Part shown: positions 1 through 5,279 of the stretch, piece after piece
Layout: every line of letters starts with the position of its first letter
How positions within the stretch are numbered: the first letter of the stretch is position 1
Origin: Chloroflexia bacterium
GTDB taxonomy: Bacteria > Chloroflexota > Chloroflexia > Thermomicrobiales > UBA6265
Length of the DNA: 5,803 bases
Assembly (NCBI GenBank): GCA_013696525.1
Contig: JACCYK010000519.1
Coordinates: 1 to 5,803 of the forward strand
Direction: 5' to 3'
The notes under the pieces: model-generated
What the model was told of the DNA's origin: nothing
The model's input: only the letters and a program-made list of their open reading frames with translations
The model's database searches: none
Program-made: the position numbers and the translations under genes

Positions 1-381
1 GACCAGCAAAGCGTTGACGAGGCGGCGACCGAAACGACCGCGTTCGAGGTTGATGCCTCGCCCGGCGCCCTCGAGGACGAGGCGTCGTTCAATGCGCCCC
101 AAGACATCAACGTGATCGAGCTGACGATCGAGGACGGCCGGCTCAATCCCAGCGAGATCGAGGCGTTCGTTGACGAGGAGTACGGGCTCGTCATCTCCGG
201 CGATGGGACCGAGCACACGCTCGCGATCGAGGGCCTGGTAACGGACCAGACGATCGCGGCCGATGGCGAGACCGAGGTCGCGCTCAGCGTCGCCGGCGAC
301 CTGACCGAGCGAGAAATCACCCTCGACGGCGAGCCGGCCGGCACCATCTCGGTCCAGAATGCCGCCGGGATCACCGATTAG
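1..381 (+). CDS. C-terminal part of a cupredoxin-like (probably exported) protein, 5' partial
   Basis: The frame is open from base 1 to a TAG at 379-381, giving 126 visible residues; the true start lies upstream. A GTG at 112 is in frame, but open coding continues above it, so it is not taken as the start. Residues 1-36 are acidic and rich in Ala, Thr and Glu, like the linker after a lipoprotein or signal-peptide region. Residues 38-120 follow the beta-strand pattern of small cupredoxin domains: an opening strand (VIELTIEDG), an LNPSEIEAFV strand, EHTLAIEGL with His72 at the usual first copper-ligand position, a turn resembling the PGET motif (ADGETEVAL), and a final GTISV strand. The Cys, second His and Met ligands expected before the last strand are absent, and there is no Cys in the visible part. 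This suggests a fold that no longer binds copper as a type 1 site. The family call is by pattern only; another beta-sandwich is possible. No partner is evident; the next gene, def, lies beyond a hairpin. Confidence 0.55.
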   Translation, partial: DQQSVDEAATETTAFEVDASPGALEDEASFNAPQDINVIELTIEDGRLNPSEIEAFVDEEYGLVISGDGTEHTLAIEGLVTDQTIAADGETEVALSVAGDLTEREITLDGEPAGTISVQNAAGITD

Positions 382-400
382 CGGGCGCCGCGTATCGACC

Positions 401-458
401 CCCTCACCCCAATCCCGCGGGGAACGTCGTCGTGTTCTCGCGGGATCAGGGGTTGGGG
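401..458 (+). terminator. GC-rich hairpin after the cupredoxin-like gene, possible terminator
   Basis: The arms ATCCCGCG (412-419) and CGCGGGAT (439-446) pair perfectly. Beyond a small internal loop, CCCCA (406-410 read outward) pairs with GGGGT (449-453), and the outer CCC (401-403) pairs with GGG (456-458). The loop is about 19 bases. The hairpin starts 20 bases after the upstream stop codon, which suits a terminator, but no T-tract follows (the sequence continues ATCGAATTC). It could instead be a dispersed intergenic repeat; the left arm resembles the CCCTCACCCC-type repeats common in GC-rich genomes. Confidence 0.4.
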
Positions 459-469
459 ATCGAATTCAC

Positions 470-491
470 GCGCGGGCCAAATATCCCGCGC
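470..491. repeat. Perfect 7-bp inverted repeat just upstream of def
   Basis: GCGCGGG (470-476) and CCCGCGC (485-491) are perfect inverted complements around the 8-base AT-rich centre CCAAATAT. The right arm ends 2 bases before the def Shine-Dalgarno (AAGTAGG, 494-500). It could be a hairpin in the def leader or an operator overlapping a promoter whose -10 lies in the AT-rich centre. Neither role can be decided from the sequence. Confidence 0.45.
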
Positions 492-505
492 TCAAGTAGG
501 TAGCG

Positions 506-1027
506 ATGGCTGTATTGGATCTCGTCTACGAGGGCGACCCTCGGCTGCGGCAGAAAGCAACGAAAATCCGGCATGTGGACGACAGCCTGCGTCGTCTGGC
601 GGCCAATATGCATGAGACGATGCACGCCGCCCGCGGGGTCGGCCTGGCGGGGCCGCAGATTGGGATCATGCGCCGGATCGCGGTGGTCCACATCCCGGAG
701 AACTACGACGACGATGGGGCGCCGGCGGTGACGCTGAACTTGGTCAACCCGGAGATCATTCGCGCCCACGGCCGCGTCTGCGCCTACGAGGGGTGTCTCA
801 GCATTCCAGGTTGGACGGGCGAGGTACCGCGGGCGGAGGCGATCACCGTGAAAGCCATCGACCTCGACAACCGGCCGCTGCGGATCAAAGCGCACAAGTC
901 GCTGGCGCGGGCGATCCAGCACGAGATCGACCATCTGGACGGGATTCTGTTCTTGGATCGGGTCGAGGACAAAGCGACCATCCGGCAACTCGAAGAGGTC
1001 GGCGAGGAGGATGTGGTCGAGGCGTGA
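506..1027 (+). CDS. def: Peptide deformylase
   Basis: Peptide deformylase removes the N-formyl group from nascent proteins at the ribosome, using a metal ion, usually Fe(II). All three family motifs are present in 173 residues, a normal length: motif 1 GVGLAGPQIG (44-53), motif 2 EGCLSIPG (95-102) with metal ligand Cys97, and motif 3 QHEIDHLDG (138-146) with ligands His139 and His143 and catalytic Glu140. Motif 1 has Gly where the consensus GxGLAAPQ has its second Ala; this is conservative. The ATG at 506 is chosen because an in-frame TAG lies 9 bases upstream (497-499) and AAGTAGG (494-500) provides a Shine-Dalgarno 5 bases away. The C-terminus is acidic (EEVGEEDVVEA), as in many family members. 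It converges on gmk with a 7-base gap and has no fmt or priA neighbour within the window. No sign of truncation or inactivation. Confidence 0.97.
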   Translation: MAVLDLVYEGDPRLRQKATKIRHVDDSLRRLAANMHETMHAARGVGLAGPQIGIMRRIAVVHIPENYDDDGAPAVTLNLVNPEIIRAHGRVCAYEGCLSIPGWTGEVPRAEAITVKAIDLDNRPLRIKAHKSLARAIQHEIDHLDGILFLDRVEDKATIRQLEEVGEEDVVEA

Positions 1028-1034
1028 GCGGCGG

Positions 1035-1742
1035 CTAGAGATGGACCTCTGGTTGATTGATCCGGGCGTGCTCGGCCTTGACGATGGCCTTGATGGTCTC
1101 CAGGGTGCGTTCAACCCGGTCCGACTCGTTGAACACCACGTAGTCGAAGGATTGGGCGCTGGCCAGCTCCCGTGACGCGGTCGAGAAACGGTTCATCAGC
1201 GCTTCCGGCTCGTCGGTCTTGCGGGACCGCAACCGCTGGAGCAGGATGCCCATCGACTCCGGCAGCAAGAAGAGCATAACCACCCGCGGAGCCAGGGCAC
1301 GGATCGAGGCGGCGCCTTGCACATCGACCTTAATGAAGACATCCTCGCCGCGAGCGATCGCGGTCCGGATCGGACCGCGGGGCACCCCGTAGTGGTGACC
1401 ATAGACCACGGCCGATTCGAGGAACTCGCCGTCCGCCAGACGGGTGGTGAAGATCTCCGCATCGAGGAAGTAGTAGTGGATGCCGTCGATCTCGCCCGGC
1501 CGGCGTGGCCGGGTGGTCGCGGTCACCGCGAAGTAGGCGTCCGGATAGAGGGGTCGCAACAGCTCGATCACCGTGTCTTTGCCGACACCGGAGGGGCCAG
1601 AGATGACGAACACGCGCGGTTGGTGGATATTGCGCAAGTTACTGAGCAGGCCGTCCGCGTGCTCGCCGAGCTGCTCACCCACTGCCAACCCCGCTCCCAC
1701 GGTCACATCGACCCCGATCCGTATCCGCTCATCGCGCCGCAT
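1035..1742 (-). CDS. gmk: Guanylate kinase
   Basis: Gmk phosphorylates GMP (and dGMP) to GDP with ATP in the cytosol. In the 235-residue open frame, the Walker A P-loop GPSGVGKDT is at 49-57. The GMP-binding stretch ATTRPRRPGEIDGIHYYF is at 75-92, with Arg78 and the nearby arginines. FLESAVVYGHHYG (107-119) supplies Glu109 and Tyr118, and a VDVQGA segment and an Arg-rich lid (RLRSRKTDEPEALMNR) follow. The KDT after the P-loop is common in Chloroflexota and cyanobacterial enzymes. The ATG at 1742 gives a 40-residue extension ahead of the first strand, longer than usual for Gmk. Later in-frame starts are TTG at 1688 (GGGAG 5 bases upstream, 217 aa), GTG at 1682 (215 aa) and TTG at 1637 (200 aa). 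The ATG has only a weak AAGG 3 bases upstream. The longest frame is reported, but TTG 1688 or GTG 1682 are as likely. It is divergent from the RqcH gene and converges on def. Confidence 0.95.
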   Translation of the reverse strand: MRRDERIRIGVDVTVGAGLAVGEQLGEHADGLLSNLRNIHQPRVFVISGPSGVGKDTVIELLRPLYPDAYFAVTATTRPRRPGEIDGIHYYFLDAEIFTTRLADGEFLESAVVYGHHYGVPRGPIRTAIARGEDVFIKVDVQGAASIRALAPRVVMLFLLPESMGILLQRLRSRKTDEPEALMNRFSTASRELASAQSFDYVVFNESDRVERTLETIKAIVKAEHARINQPEVHL

Positions 1743-1776
1743 TCGCCTTGGCCAACCGCTTGTCTGACCGCACGCG

Positions 1777-1781
1777 AAGGA
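1777..1781 (+). promoter_or_regulatory. Shine-Dalgarno of the RqcH gene
   Basis: AAGGA lies 10 bases before the GTG at 1792. An in-frame TAG at 1783-1785 excludes any earlier start, so this site and stop fix the start of the RqcH gene. I saw no convincing -35/-10 pair between 1743 and 1791. The promoter for this gene probably lies inside the uncertain 5' region of gmk. Confidence 0.6.
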
Positions 1782-1791
1782 TTAGCGCCCC

Positions 1792-3669
1792 GTGTTTGAC
1801 GTCCTCACGATTGCCGCGGTCACCGACGAGTTGGCGGCAACCGTCCTCGATGGCCGGATCCAGCGGATCGGCCTGGCCGATCCCCGGACCATCGCCGCCG
1901 AGATCTACGCCGGCGGCGAACGGCGCTATCTGATCGCCAGCGCCGACGATCGCCTGGGCCGGCTCCATCTCACCGAGTCCATGCCCTCGCTCGATGCCCA
2001 GCTCATTACCCCCTTCGGGCTGCTGCTCCGCAAGTACCTGCGCGGCGGCATCCTGATCGGGATCGACCAGCCGCCCCTGGAGCGTTTGGTCCGCCTCAGT
2101 ATAGCCAAGCGGGTCGTACCGAACCACGGCCCCCGCGGGCGGCATGAGGACATCCCCGCGATCGACGATGAGATCGCCGCCGGCGTCGATGAGGACGAGT
2201 TCGCGGACAACGTCGAGGTCACGTATGTCCATCTGGCGGTGGAGCTGATGGGCCGGCACTCGAACCTGATCCTGGTGGACGATGACGGCAAGATCATGGA
2301 GAGCGCGAAGCGCGTGACCTCGTCGATGAGCCGGGTCCGGCCGATCCAGCCCCGGCTGCCGTATACGCCGCCGCCCGCGATCGACAAGCCCGATCCCCGC
2401 CGGGTGACCACGGCCGACATCGAGCAATTCCTCGGCGCCGAGCCGCCCGGCAACGAGCTGGCGCGATCGCTGGTGCGCTGGCTGCGCGGCATCAGTCCCC
2501 AGATGGCGAAGGAGATCGCCTTTCGGGCCACCGGCGACGCGGGCGCCACGATCGCGGCGCTGCCACTGGAAGCGCCAACCCTGATCGCGCGCGAAACGCG
2601 CGGCCTGTTTGAGCCGCTGCTGACCTCCGCCTGGGCACCGCGGGTTTACCAGGATGACGACGACGTTGTCGTCGCCTTCGCCGCCAACCCGCTTGGCTCT
2701 CTGGCCGGGAGCATGAAGGACGTGACGGTCTCATCCATCTCGGCGGCGGCGGCGCTGGCGATGGGGAGTGACCCCGGCGATGCCGCCAGCCCGCTCCGCC
2801 ACGCCCAGCGCCGGGACCGCCTGCTGGCATCGATCCAGGACACGCGAGAGCGGCAGCAACGACGCTTACATTCCGTCCAGGAACAGCAAGCCCGCGCCGG
2901 CGAGACCGAGCGCCTGCGCGAATGGGGCAATCTGATCTACGCCTATCTCTGGCAGATCGAACCGGGCCAAGCGGAGCTGCGGGTCAATGCGACCGTCGTC
3001 CCGCTCGATCCGGCGCTAAGCGGCAAAGAAAACGCCCAACACTATTTCGAGCAATACCGGAAAGCCCAAGGGGCGGGAGCCCGTACCCCGGAGCTGATCG
3101 CCGGCATCGAAGCCGACCTCGGCTATCTGGACCAAGTGCGGACCATGACCGAACACGCCGCCGGGTTCAACGAGCTGGAGGCGTTGGCGACCGAGTGGGA
3201 GGCATACTCGGGCAAAGCGCCCGAGCGCGGCCAACCAAAGCGCCGGCCCCAACCGCAACGGCCGCGGCCGCTCCTCGACGACGACGGCAACGCCGTCTAC
3301 ATCGGGCACAGCGGCAACCAAAACGCCCAAATTACCTTCGACCTGGCGGGGCCAAACGACACCTGGCTGCATGCCCGCGGCGTCCCCGGCTCGCATGTGA
3401 TCGTCCGCTGGCGCCACCCGGCCGGCGAGGAACGCGAGGCGACGATCGCGGCCGCCGCCGCCCTTGCCGCCTACTACAGCGCCGCCCGCGGCAGCGCCGG
3501 GGTCGAGGTCGATGTCACCCGCCGCCGCCATGTCCGCAAGATCAAAGGAGCGGGACCGGGTATGGTGACCTACCGCAACGAGCGGACGATCGCGGTCGCG
3601 CCCGCGTCTGAGGGCCACCTCACGGACGTCCTGGGGAGCCGGGTGCAGACGGAGCGTGGCGATGCGTAG
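1792..3669 (+). CDS. rqcH: NFACT family protein, RqcH-like ribosome quality control factor
   Basis: RqcH binds stalled 50S subunits carrying peptidyl-tRNA and directs C-terminal alanine tailing; older annotations call it fibronectin-binding protein. The 625 residues show the full family order. NFACT-N (about 1-180) has PFGLLLRKYLRGG (74-86), an Arg-containing ER pair at 97-98 where Bacillus RqcH has Asp-Arg, and GRHSNLILVDDDG (154-166) followed by KRVTSSMS. An HhH-like segment follows (about 205-265). A coiled-coil region (about 335-475) includes RDRLLASIQDTRERQQRRL and ENAQHYFEQYRKAQ. A basic Pro/Arg linker (476-493) leads to NFACT-R (about 500-605), with VYIGHSGNQNAQITFDLAG, DTWLHARGVPGSH and HVRKIKGAGPGMVTYRNERT. 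An acidic stretch (about 112-140) is extra compared with Bacillus. The GTG start is fixed by an upstream in-frame TAG. The length slightly exceeds the usual 560-580. It lies alone between divergent gmk and convergent tatC. Confidence 0.94.
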   Translation: MFDVLTIAAVTDELAATVLDGRIQRIGLADPRTIAAEIYAGGERRYLIASADDRLGRLHLTESMPSLDAQLITPFGLLLRKYLRGGILIGIDQPPLERLVRLSIAKRVVPNHGPRGRHEDIPAIDDEIAAGVDEDEFADNVEVTYVHLAVELMGRHSNLILVDDDGKIMESAKRVTSSMSRVRPIQPRLPYTPPPAIDKPDPRRVTTADIEQFLGAEPPGNELARSLVRWLRGISPQMAKEIAFRATGDAGATIAALPLEAPTLIARETRGLFEPLLTSAWAPRVYQDDDDVVVAFAANPLGSLAGSMKDVTVSSISAAAALAMGSDPGDAASPLRHAQRRDRLLASIQDTRERQQRRLHSVQEQQARAGETERLREWGNLIYAYLWQIEPGQAELRVNATVVPLDPALSGKENAQHYFEQYRKAQGAGARTPELIAGIEADLGYLDQVRTMTEHAAGFNELEALATEWEAYSGKAPERGQPKRRPQPQRPRPLLDDDGNAVYIGHSGNQNAQITFDLAGPNDTWLHARGVPGSHVIVRWRHPAGEEREATIAAAAALAAYYSAARGSAGVEVDVTRRRHVRKIKGAGPGMVTYRNERTIAVAPASEGHLTDVLGSRVQTERGDA

Positions 3670-3712
3670 GTAGGTCAACGCGGACACGTACGAGCAAGGA
3701 ACGTATGCTTCG

Positions 3713-3718
3713 CGATCG
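3713..3718. other. Palindrome CGCGATCGCG in the RqcH-tatC gap
   Basis: The 168-base gap between the convergent RqcH and tatC genes (3670-3837) holds the 10-base perfect palindrome CGCGATCGCG at 3711-3720, whose core is GCGATCGC, and further right the hairpin terminator. The rest of the gap shows nothing recognisable. An open frame starting at 3705 on the + strand has no ribosome binding site or recognisable motif and runs into the tatC antisense, so it is not called. Confidence 0.3.
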
Positions 3719-3765
3719 CGGAGGACAAATTAGCCAGGCTTGGCCACCCAACGTCGGACACCAAA

Positions 3766-3794
3766 CACCCGCTGGGCGTCATGCCCAGCGGGTG
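3766..3794 (-). terminator. Perfect 12-bp hairpin between tatC and the RqcH gene
   Basis: CACCCGCTGGGC (3766-3777) and GCCCAGCGGGTG (3783-3794) pair without mismatch around the 5-base loop GTCAT. On the - strand the hairpin is followed by TTTGGTGT, a short T-run, and lies 43 bases beyond the tatC stop. That fits a rho-independent terminator for the leftward tatC transcript. On the + strand no T-run follows, but the stem may still stop RqcH transcripts 97 bases after that gene, so the hairpin may act in both directions. Confidence 0.75.
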
Positions 3795-3837
3795 CTCGTG
3801 CCGATGCTCAATACCAAGAACCCGTGCTCCGCTGGCC

Positions 3838-4665
3838 CTAATCGGCCGGGGTCGGCGTTGGAGTGCGCGGCGCGCTGCCGCGGGCGAAGATCGCCGCCAG
3901 GAGGATGCCAAACTCGTACAGCGCCACCAATGGCAGTGCCACCAGCGCCATATTGAACGGGTCCGTGGTCGGCGTGATGATCGCCGACGCCACCAGGATC
4001 ACCAGGTACGCGTAGCGCCGGCCGGACCGCATCTTGGCCGGGGTCATCACCCCGAGCTTGGCGAGTAGGAACATCACCAGGGGCATCTGGAAGGCGAGGC
4101 CGAGCCCCAGCATCACGGTCAAGTAAAACCCGACCACCTCGTTGCCATCAGGTTCCCATTGAAAGACGTCCGGCAAGAAGGTCGAGAGAAACCCGAGCGC
4201 CCGCGGCACCGCGAACAGGGCCGCGTAGGCCACACCACCGATGAAGAGCAAGCTGACGAACGGCAGCGACGTGTAGACGAGCCGCTTTTCCCGTTTCGTC
4301 AGCCCCGGGGCAAGAAACCCGACGATCTGATAGATGATGACCGGCGCCGCGATCCCGATCGCGATGTAGAGCGCGATCTTCATGAACAGCGTGATCGGAT
4401 CGCTCGGGCTGCGGACGTCCAGGCCTTCTTGGGCGTTGGCGCTGATCCGGACAAACTCCAGAACCCGGCCCGACAGGAACAGACCGATGATGAACGCCAG
4501 GCCGACCGCGATCACGATCTTCATGATCCGGTCGCGGAGCTCGATCATATGCTCGAGGAGCGTCATCTCCTCGAACACGTCCGGCTCGTTCGGATCTGGG
4601 AGCCGCGGCAGCTTTGGCAGCTTCGTCGGCAGTTTGATGTTGGGACGTTTTAGTGCGCGGGCCAT
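3838..4665 (-). CDS. tatC: Sec-independent (Tat) protein translocase subunit TatC
   Basis: TatC is the membrane receptor for twin-arginine signal peptides and exports folded proteins with TatA-type partners. The chosen ATG (4665) gives 275 residues with six membrane spans. Signature motifs are EHMIELRDR (38-46), which carries the signal-peptide-contacting Glu and Arg of the N-terminal region; FLAPGLTKREKR (117-128) in the first cytoplasmic loop, with Glu126 matching the key loop Glu; and ITPTTDPFNM (230-239) followed by LPLVALYEFGI (244-254). The first hydrophobic span is about 49-65. A Lys/Pro-rich N-terminal extension with four [KR]LP units (about 10-23) precedes the core, and the C-terminus is Pro/Thr-rich (TPTPTPAD). 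A TTG 6 bases upstream (4671) is an alternative start, with AAAGGGG 4 bases away; the ATG has it 10 bases away. No tatA or tatB is in the window. It lies downstream of acpP and ends before a hairpin. Confidence 0.95.
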   Translation of the reverse strand: MARALKRPNIKLPTKLPKLPRLPDPNEPDVFEEMTLLEHMIELRDRIMKIVIAVGLAFIIGLFLSGRVLEFVRISANAQEGLDVRSPSDPITLFMKIALYIAIGIAAPVIIYQIVGFLAPGLTKREKRLVYTSLPFVSLLFIGGVAYAALFAVPRALGFLSTFLPDVFQWEPDGNEVVGFYLTVMLGLGLAFQMPLVMFLLAKLGVMTPAKMRSGRRYAYLVILVASAIITPTTDPFNMALVALPLVALYEFGILLAAIFARGSAPRTPTPTPAD

Positions 4666-4675
4666 CGGCAAAAAG

Positions 4676-4682
4676 CCCCTTT
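4676..4682 (-). promoter_or_regulatory. Shine-Dalgarno of tatC
   Basis: AAAGGGG on the - strand is 10 bases from the ATG at 4665 and 4 bases from an in-frame TTG at 4671. The spacing does not fully settle the start; the ATG codon is preferred because of its stronger initiation potential. Confidence 0.5.
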
Positions 4683-4760
4683 GCTGGTTGGGTAGCGACC
4701 GGTCATCCGCCCTGCCCGGTGAAGCGTGAGACCACGAACACCCTCAACGCGAGTAGGGAA

Positions 4761-4789
4761 AGTATGACCGTTGTCGCGCTGTACGACAA
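4761..4789 (-). promoter_or_regulatory. Candidate sigma-70 promoter of tatC with an overlapping inverted repeat
   Basis: Read on the - strand, TTGTCG (4784-4789) resembles a -35 box and CATACT (4761-4766) a -10 box, each 4 of 6 to consensus, with the ideal 17-base spacer. The -10 lies about 95 bases before the tatC start. The -35 is also the right arm of the perfect inverted repeat TTGTCG-N7-CGACAA (4771-4789), which a regulator could bind. The promoter would let tatC be expressed independently of acpP, whose stop is 33 bases upstream of this site. Confidence 0.4.
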
Positions 4790-4822
4790 ATTCCAGCCAG
4801 GGTCCGCCGCGATCCGGGGCGC

Positions 4823-5059
4823 CTAGCCGCCATGCTCGGTGATGTAGGTCACCGCATCGTTCACCGTGCGGATGTTCTCGGCGTCCTCATCCTTGATCTC
4901 GAGGTTGAACTCCTGCTCCATCGCCATAATCACTTCGACGAGGTCGAGCGAATCAGCATTGAGGTCGCCGATGAACTCGGCGTCCATCGTCACTTTGTCC
5001 TCGTCAACCCCGAGCCGTTCGGCGACGATGCCTTGGACTCGCTCATATACCGACGCCAC
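4823..5059 (-). CDS. acpP: Acyl carrier protein
   Basis: AcpP carries growing acyl chains in type II fatty-acid synthesis on a phosphopantetheine arm added to a conserved serine. The 78-residue acidic protein has normal length and the hallmark [19 protein letters not shown] (31-49), with the modified Ser at 37 in the DSL motif. The helices before it ([15 protein letters not shown]) and after it ([24 protein letters not shown]) match the family closely. The GTG start at 5059 is supported by the strong Shine-Dalgarno GAGGAGG 5 bases upstream. No other fab genes and no rpmF lie beside it in the window. It follows nusB in the same direction after a 220-base gap that likely holds its own promoter and a structured leader, and precedes tatC. 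Confidence 0.97.
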   Translation of the reverse strand: MASVYERVQGIVAERLGVDEDKVTMDAEFIGDLNADSLDLVEVIMAMEQEFNLEIKDEDAENIRTVNDAVTYITEHGG

Positions 5060-5064
5060 CCCGT

Positions 5065-5071
5065 CCTCCTC
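5065..5071 (-). promoter_or_regulatory. Strong Shine-Dalgarno of acpP
   Basis: GAGGAGG on the - strand is 5 bases before the GTG at 5059. It is the closest match to the anti-Shine-Dalgarno in the window and settles the GTG start of acpP. It fits a gene expected to be translated at a high level. Confidence 0.85.
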
Positions 5072-5082
5072 GCCCTTGTTCC

Positions 5083-5134
5083 GCCCGATCGATCCGGTCG
5101 CGCCCCACAGGGCGACCGCGCATGCCCGATCGAC
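5083..5134 (-). other. Structured leader of acpP: hairpin flanked by direct repeats
   Basis: CGGTCG (5095-5100) pairs with CGACCG (5113-5118). After a 2-base bulge, CCC (5103-5105) pairs with GGG (5110-5112), closing a 4-base loop. Two copies of GCCCGATCGA, at 5083-5092 and 5124-5133, flank the hairpin. The hairpin ends 23 bases before the acpP Shine-Dalgarno. It matches no riboswitch or leader class I recognise; it could affect RNA stability or be a protein-binding site. Confidence 0.35.
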
Positions 5135-5230
5135 TCGGTCAGAAACCCCGTCCCCATTCCCTCGTCGCCCGTTCGTTGGCAGGCGCCCGGCGACAACAAA
5201 GAATCACCAGGCCCGCCCAAACCGGGACTG

Positions 5231-5236
5231 ATGATA
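5231..5236 (-). promoter_or_regulatory. Possible -10 element of an acpP promoter
   Basis: TATCAT on the - strand is 5 of 6 to the sigma-70 -10 consensus and lies about 170 bases before the acpP start, in the gap after nusB. No good -35 is seen at 16-18 bases; TTGGGT lies only 14 bases upstream. A weak 6-bp stem (GCCTGG/CCAGGC, 5243-5248 and 5257-5262) lies between it and the nusB stop and could help end nusB transcripts. Support is limited. Confidence 0.25.
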
Positions 5237-5279
5237 CACGACGCCTGGAAACCCAACCAGGCAGGCGCGAAGTTCGCGA

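Noticed and set aside
446..1114. 222-residue open frame antisense to def
   Set aside because: Def is certain on the + strand; the antisense frame has no recognisable domain and arises from high GC content.
1729..2427. 232-residue open frame antisense to the RqcH gene
   Set aside because: No motifs or ribosome binding site; it overlaps a well-supported conserved gene and its composition is typical of GC-rich antisense frames.
2738..2758. GCG triplet run in the RqcH gene
   Set aside because: It encodes an alanine-rich stretch in the coiled-coil approach and is expected in GC-rich coding DNA.
3016..3687. 223-residue open frame antisense to the 3' half of the RqcH gene
   Set aside because: It covers the conserved NFACT-R domain on the other strand; no family features.
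3705..3956. Small + strand frame in the RqcH-tatC gap
   Set aside because: It runs through the hairpin terminator and into tatC antisense, with no Shine-Dalgarno and no recognisable motif.
5060..5279. A ribosomal protein L32 (rpmF) gene next to acpP
   Set aside because: I looked because rpmF often precedes acpP, but no frame in this gap encodes its basic sequence.
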